From an uncultured Clostridia bacterium (GTDB taxonomy: Bacteria; Bacillota; Clostridia; Christensenellales; Borkfalkiaceae), in assembly GCA_937888935.1 (NCBI GenBank), contig CALARO010000419.1, positions 1 to 8,613 of the forward strand: DNA of 8,613 nt, read 5' to 3'. The notes below the pieces were generated by a model, which saw only the letters and a program-made list of their open reading frames with translations, was not told the origin of the DNA and searched no databases. Shown here in pieces: positions 5,247 through 8,613 of the stretch; positions within the stretch are counted from its first letter, which is position 1; every line of letters starts with the position of its first letter. The position numbers and the translations under genes were made by a program.

Positions 5247-7079
5247 TTGAAACACGGAAAACATACAAAAAAGACAAATCGGACGTATATCGGCGGTCAG
5301 GCGGTACTCGAAGGCGTGATGATGCGCGGCAAAACCGCGATGGCAACCGCCGTGCGCGATCCGCGCGGTAAAATTCAGGTGGAAAGCGAGCGGCTTGTTC
5401 CGCCCGAAAAACGCAGCAGATTTTTGCGACTGCCGCTCGTTCGCGGCGTGGTTTCGTTCGTATCTTCGCTCGTCGTGGGCAATAAAGTGCTTCTTCGCAG
5501 CGCGGCGGTGGCCGAAGAAGACGACGAAACGCCTTCCAAAGCCGAAAAATGGCTCGCCGAAAAGCATAAAATCGATTTAAGCGGCATTTTCAACTTTATT
5601 TCCGTGCTGCTCGGAATCCTTCTCGCCGTCGCGCTTTTCGTGGCGTTGCCGCAATGGCTCACCGGACTTACGAATCTGAGCCGCACCGAACACGGCGGCA
5701 TTTTATTCAATCTCGCCGAAGGCGGCATCCGCATCGGCATTTTCATCATGTATTTGGTGCTGATTTCGCTCGTGCCGTCTTTAAAGCGCGTGTTTATGTG
5801 CCACGGCGCAGAGCATAAAACGATCACGGCATACGAGCGCGGCTTAGAACTCAACGTAGAAAACGTGCGCGGCTGCTCGCGCCTGCACGATCGCTGCGGC
5901 ACTACGTTTTTGTTTCTCGTGATGATCGTGAGTATTCTCGTGTTTTCGCTTGCCAATTCGCTGATCGGCGGCCGGCTGTACGTGGGCAACAAAAAAGCGG
6001 ACGCGATCATCCGCTTCTGCTTCAAGCTTCTTCTTCTGCCGATCGTGGCGGGCGTTTCCTACGAAATTCTGCGCGCGCTTTCCAAAACCGATAGCAAAAT
6101 CATGACGATTTTCAAAGCGCCGGGACTTTTACTGCAACTTTTAACGACTCGCAATCCGGAAGACGGCATGATCGAATGTGCGATCGCGGCGTTCAACCGC
6201 GTGCTTTTAATGGACGAAGACCCGAGCGTGCCGGAAACGTCGTTCGCGGTGGCGGGGGAGATGAGCAAGCTGCTCGCCGCCACGAAAAAGCGGTTTGCGC
6301 GCGCGAACATCGACGGCGAAGAAGCGGAATGGATTTTCGCGCTGACGCTCGGCATACAAAAGAGCGCGGTGGCTTCGGAAGAGCGGCTTTTAAAGAGCGA
6401 ACAGGTGCGCGAAATTCTCGATATGGCGGACGAACGCTTAACGGGCAGACCGCTTTGGTATATCGTGGGCAACACCGATTTTTACGGCTACGAGCTGAAC
6501 GTAGACGAACGCGTTCTGATTCCGCGCCCCGAAACGGAAGGACTTACGCGGCTCGCGCTCTCGTCGGCGGAAAGCGGCGATAAAATTCTCGATCTTTGCA
6601 CGGGCAGCGGGGCGATCGCAATCGCGCTCAAAAAGGAAGGCGACAAGAAAAATCTCAACTTGCAGGTGACGGCGTGCGATATTTCCGAAGGCGCGCTGGA
6701 AGTGGCGAAAGGCAACGCGGAAAAGTGCAAGGCCGACGTGAAATTCGTGCAGTCCGATCTGTTCTCGCGCGTGCGCGGGCGATTCAACTTAATCGTTTCC
6801 AACCCGCCGTACATTCCCACGGACGTGATCCCCACGCTCGAACGCGAAGTGAAAGATCACGAACCGCACCTTGCGTTGGACGGCGGCGCGGACGGGCTGG
6901 ATTTCTACCGCCGTATCGCGAACGAAGCGGGCAAGTATATGGAAAAGGGCGGCTCGCTTTTGCTGGAAGTGGGAATCGACGAAGCGCAGGCGGTGGCGCG
7001 GCTTTTTAAATACTGCGATTATTCGATGATTTTAAAGGACGATTTCGGTGTGGACAGATACGTGAAAATCGTATTTTAA
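5247..7079 (+). CDS. prmC: Fusion of YqhQ (DUF1385) membrane protein and release-factor glutamine methyltransferase PrmC
   Basis: The 610-residue protein joins two families normally encoded by separate neighbouring genes. Residues 1 to about 316 are DUF1385/YqhQ: GGQAVLEGVMMRG (16-28), HGAEHKT (186-192) and DRCGTTF (215-221), with four likely membrane helices near 117-134, 160-178, 220-237 and 255-272. Residues from about 335 to 610 are a full-length PrmC/HemK enzyme: helical N-terminal domain, IPRPETE (425-431), the SAM-binding DLCTGSG (449-455) and catalytic NPPY (519-522). PrmC methylates the glutamine of the GGQ motif of release factors, and RF1 is the next gene. Four helices put both ends on the same side, which must be the cytoplasm for PrmC to work. 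The start is TTG 5247 with AGGGAA (5231-5236) 10 bases upstream; an in-frame stop at 5229 and the conserved N-terminus leave no better choice. M339 may mark the old prmC start, but the purine run there touches the ATG, so separate initiation looks poor. Confidence 0.93.
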   Translation: MKHGKHTKKTNRTYIGGQAVLEGVMMRGKTAMATAVRDPRGKIQVESERLVPPEKRSRFLRLPLVRGVVSFVSSLVVGNKVLLRSAAVAEEDDETPSKAEKWLAEKHKIDLSGIFNFISVLLGILLAVALFVALPQWLTGLTNLSRTEHGGILFNLAEGGIRIGIFIMYLVLISLVPSLKRVFMCHGAEHKTITAYERGLELNVENVRGCSRLHDRCGTTFLFLVMIVSILVFSLANSLIGGRLYVGNKKADAIIRFCFKLLLLPIVAGVSYEILRALSKTDSKIMTIFKAPGLLLQLLTTRNPEDGMIECAIAAFNRVLLMDEDPSVPETSFAVAGEMSKLLAATKKRFARANIDGEEAEWIFALTLGIQKSAVASEERLLKSEQVREILDMADERLTGRPLWYIVGNTDFYGYELNVDERVLIPRPETEGLTRLALSSAESGDKILDLCTGSGAIAIALKKEGDKKNLNLQVTACDISEGALEVAKGNAEKCKADVKFVQSDLFSRVRGRFNLIVSNPPYIPTDVIPTLEREVKDHEPHLALDGGADGLDFYRRIANEAGKYMEKGGSLLLEVGIDEAQAVARLFKYCDYSMILKDDFGVDRYVKIVF

Positions 7080-7109
7080 GGCGACGGAAACGGGAAGACG
7101 AGCAAGGAT

Positions 7110-8177
7110 ATGACGGATAAATTAGATAAGATCAAAGAGCGGTTTGAGTTTTTAAACGGCGAGCTTTCGAAAGCGGAAGTGTGCGCCGATCCCGAGCGGT
7201 GCGGCAAGTATTCGAAAGAGCGCGCCGATCTCGAAGAAACGGCGGAAACCTACGAAAAATATCTCACCGCGGAAAAGGAAATGACGGGCGCGTTCGCGGC
7301 GGCGGAAGACGAAGCGGATAAAGAAATGAAAGATCTGCTGCTTTCCGAAGGGTACGCGTGCAAGGAAAAGTGCGCCGCGCTGAAAGAGCAGTTAAAAATT
7401 CTGCTTCTGCCCAAAGACGAGAACGACGAAAAGAGCTGCGTACTCGAAATCCGCGCGGGGGCGGGCGGCGAAGAAGCCGCGCTTTTCGCGGCGGTGCTTT
7501 GCCGTATGTACGCGGGTTATTGCGCGCGCAAAAAATTGAAAATGGAAGCGGTGGATATTTCTTCCACCGAACTCGGCGGCGTGAAAGAAGCCGTGTATCA
7601 GGTGACGGGCAAGGGCGCGTATAAGCTTTTGAAATACGAAAGCGGCGTGCATCGGGTGCAGCGCGTGCCGGAAACGGAAACGCAGGGTCGGATTCACACT
7701 TCCACCGCCACCGTGGCGGTGCTGCCCGAAGCCGAAGACGTGGAAGTGGAAATCAACGATAAAGACGTGCGCATTGATATTTTCCATTCCGGCGGCGCGG
7801 GCGGACAAAACGTGAATAAAGTGGCGAGCGCGGTGCGGCTCACGCACTTTCCCACGGGCATCGTGGTTACGTGTCAGGACGAGCGTTCGCAGCTGAAAAA
7901 CAAAGAGCGCGCGTTTCAGGTGCTGCGTTCGCGATTGTTTGATTTATATCGCGGCAAGGCGGGCAAAGAGCGCGAAGAAAACCGGCGTTCGCTCGTAGGA
8001 TCGGGCGATCGCAGCGAGCGGATACGCACGTACAATTATCCGCAGTCGCGTATCACCGATCACCGCATCGGGTACAGCGTGTACGATATGGAAAAATTTC
8101 TGGCGGGCGATCTCGACGAGATGGTGCAGGCGCTTGCCATTGCGGACAGAGAAATGCTGCTCGCTTCCGAAAATTAG
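7110..8177 (+). CDS. prfA: Peptide chain release factor 1 (RF1)
   Basis: The 355-residue protein is RF1, which recognises UAA and UAG stop codons and triggers peptide release in the ribosome. The codon-recognition tripeptide is P187-E188-T189, the PxT form that marks RF1 rather than RF2 (SPF). The GGQ at 231-233 sits in GGAGGQNVNK; Q233 is the expected target of PrmC methylation. HTSTATVAVLPEAEDVEVE follows PxT as usual, and the C-terminal domain is complete. The gene starts 30 bases after the prmC part ends, so enzyme and substrate are probably made from one mRNA. The ribosome binding site is odd: AAGGA ends only one base before ATG 7110, and GGGAAG (7092-7097) is 12 bases away, so initiation may be modest. 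No better in-frame start is visible. Length is normal for RF1. Confidence 0.96.
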   Translation: MTDKLDKIKERFEFLNGELSKAEVCADPERCGKYSKERADLEETAETYEKYLTAEKEMTGAFAAAEDEADKEMKDLLLSEGYACKEKCAALKEQLKILLLPKDENDEKSCVLEIRAGAGGEEAALFAAVLCRMYAGYCARKKLKMEAVDISSTELGGVKEAVYQVTGKGAYKLLKYESGVHRVQRVPETETQGRIHTSTATVAVLPEAEDVEVEINDKDVRIDIFHSGGAGGQNVNKVASAVRLTHFPTGIVVTCQDERSQLKNKERAFQVLRSRLFDLYRGKAGKEREENRRSLVGSGDRSERIRTYNYPQSRITDHRIGYSVYDMEKFLAGDLDEMVQALAIADREMLLASEN

Positions 8178-8187
8178 GGCAAATCGC

Positions 8188-8613
8188 ATGGAAAAAACAA
8201 GACTGTCCGAAAGAATTTCAAAGGTATCGTCGTCGCTTACTCTGGCAATCACGGCAAAGGCTAAGGCGATGATCGCGGCGGGGGAAGACGTAGTGCCGTT
8301 CGGCGCGGGCGAGCCGGATTTCCCCACGCCCGCGCATATTGTGGCGGCGGCGAAACGCGCGCTGGACGAAGGGCATACGAAATATACGCCTTCGGCGGGA
8401 CTGCCGCAGCTGAAAAAGGCGATCTGCCGCAAATTCGAAGAAGAAAACGGCATAAAGTACGAGCCTTCGCAGATCATCGTATCGAACGGGGCGAAACAAT
8501 CGGTATTCAACGCGTGCTTCGCGCTTTTAAGCGAAGGCGACGAAGCGATTATCCCCGCGCCCTATTGGCTCACTTATCCCGAAACGGTGAAGCTTTGCGG
8601 CGGCGTTCCCGTG
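8188..8613 (+). CDS. Class I pyridoxal-phosphate aminotransferase (aspartate aminotransferase-like), 3' end outside window
   Basis: The first 142 codons are present and the frame is still open at the window edge. The sequence fits the AspB-type aspartate aminotransferase group of fold-type I enzymes: an N-terminal RISKVSSSLTLAI stretch, GAGEPDFPTP (39-48), KYTPSAGLPQLK (65-76), the cofactor-phosphate region VSNGAKQSV (98-106) and PAPYWLTYPE (123-132), whose W127 should stack on the PLP ring. The catalytic lysine lies beyond the window. Such enzymes move amino groups between aspartate or similar amino acids and 2-oxoglutarate; exact specificity cannot be told from this part. ATG 8188 lies 10 bases after the prfA stop, and AGGG (8176-8179), overlapping that stop, is 8 bases upstream. 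It is probably the next gene of the prmC-prfA operon. Confidence 0.9.
   Translation, partial: MEKTRLSERISKVSSSLTLAITAKAKAMIAAGEDVVPFGAGEPDFPTPAHIVAAAKRALDEGHTKYTPSAGLPQLKKAICRKFEEENGIKYEPSQIIVSNGAKQSVFNACFALLSEGDEAIIPAPYWLTYPETVKLCGGVPV

Noticed and set aside
5047..5346. Minus-strand 99-codon frame across the rpmE to fusion-gene gap
   Set aside because: It runs through the dispersed repeat and into the fusion gene; its similarity to a frame near 3540 comes from the repeated DNA, not from a protein family I recognise.
5375..6025. Minus-strand 216-codon frame
   Set aside because: It is antisense to the DUF1385 domain, whose motifs are clear on the plus strand; Ser/Arg-rich composition is typical of a shadow frame.
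6261..7079. Separate prmC gene starting at ATG 6261
   Set aside because: The purine run directly touches the ATG and leaves no spacing; the frame is continuous with DUF1385. It stays possible as a minor internal start.
7392..7847. Minus-strand 151-codon frame rich in His and Phe
   Set aside because: It is antisense to prfA and has the composition expected from reversed Glu/Lys-rich codons.

Overview
The window looks like chromosomal DNA from an anaerobic, gut-type member of the Clostridia (Firmicutes). The evidence is the block rpmE, yqhQ (DUF1385), prmC, prfA, which is a familiar Clostridia order, the zinc-binding form of L31, Firmicutes-like RF1 motifs, strong purine-rich ribosome binding sites, and GCG/GAA-rich codon use. 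A Christensenellales-like host is my guess from style only; nothing in the window proves it.

Left part (1-2316): two plus-strand genes with no spacer form a likely DNA-modification and restriction cassette. The first is an EcoRI-family adenine DNA methyltransferase. The second is a DUF262 protein with a C-terminal HNH nuclease domain. The methyltransferase is AT-richer than the rest of the window, and its second half is distinctly AT-richer than its first.

Non-coding block (2317-2860): a 243-bp palindrome-rich element with imperfect 16-bp terminal inverted repeats begins 5 bases after the nuclease stop. It is followed by a string of small hairpins and then by the terminator of the minus-strand genes.

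Middle (2861-4621, minus strand): a YfcE-type metallophosphoesterase lies downstream of a medium-chain dehydrogenase/reductase-like protein that has lost the usual zinc ligands. A short dispersed repeat lies between them, and a second, inverted copy lies between rpmE and the next gene.

Right part (4724-8613, plus strand): a very good sigma-70-type promoter, divergent from a second promoter for the dehydrogenase-like gene, drives rpmE, which ends at a 15-bp-stem terminator. Next comes a 610-codon fusion of the membrane protein YqhQ (DUF1385) with the release-factor methyltransferase PrmC, then prfA (RF1, the PrmC substrate), then the start of a class I aminotransferase that runs off the window. 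The last three genes are closely spaced and probably co-transcribed.

The two most unusual items are the EcoRI-type methylase paired with a DUF262-HNH nuclease, and the YqhQ-PrmC fusion, which would hold a translation-factor methyltransferase at the membrane. No rRNA, tRNA, CRISPR array, transposase or integrase was seen.
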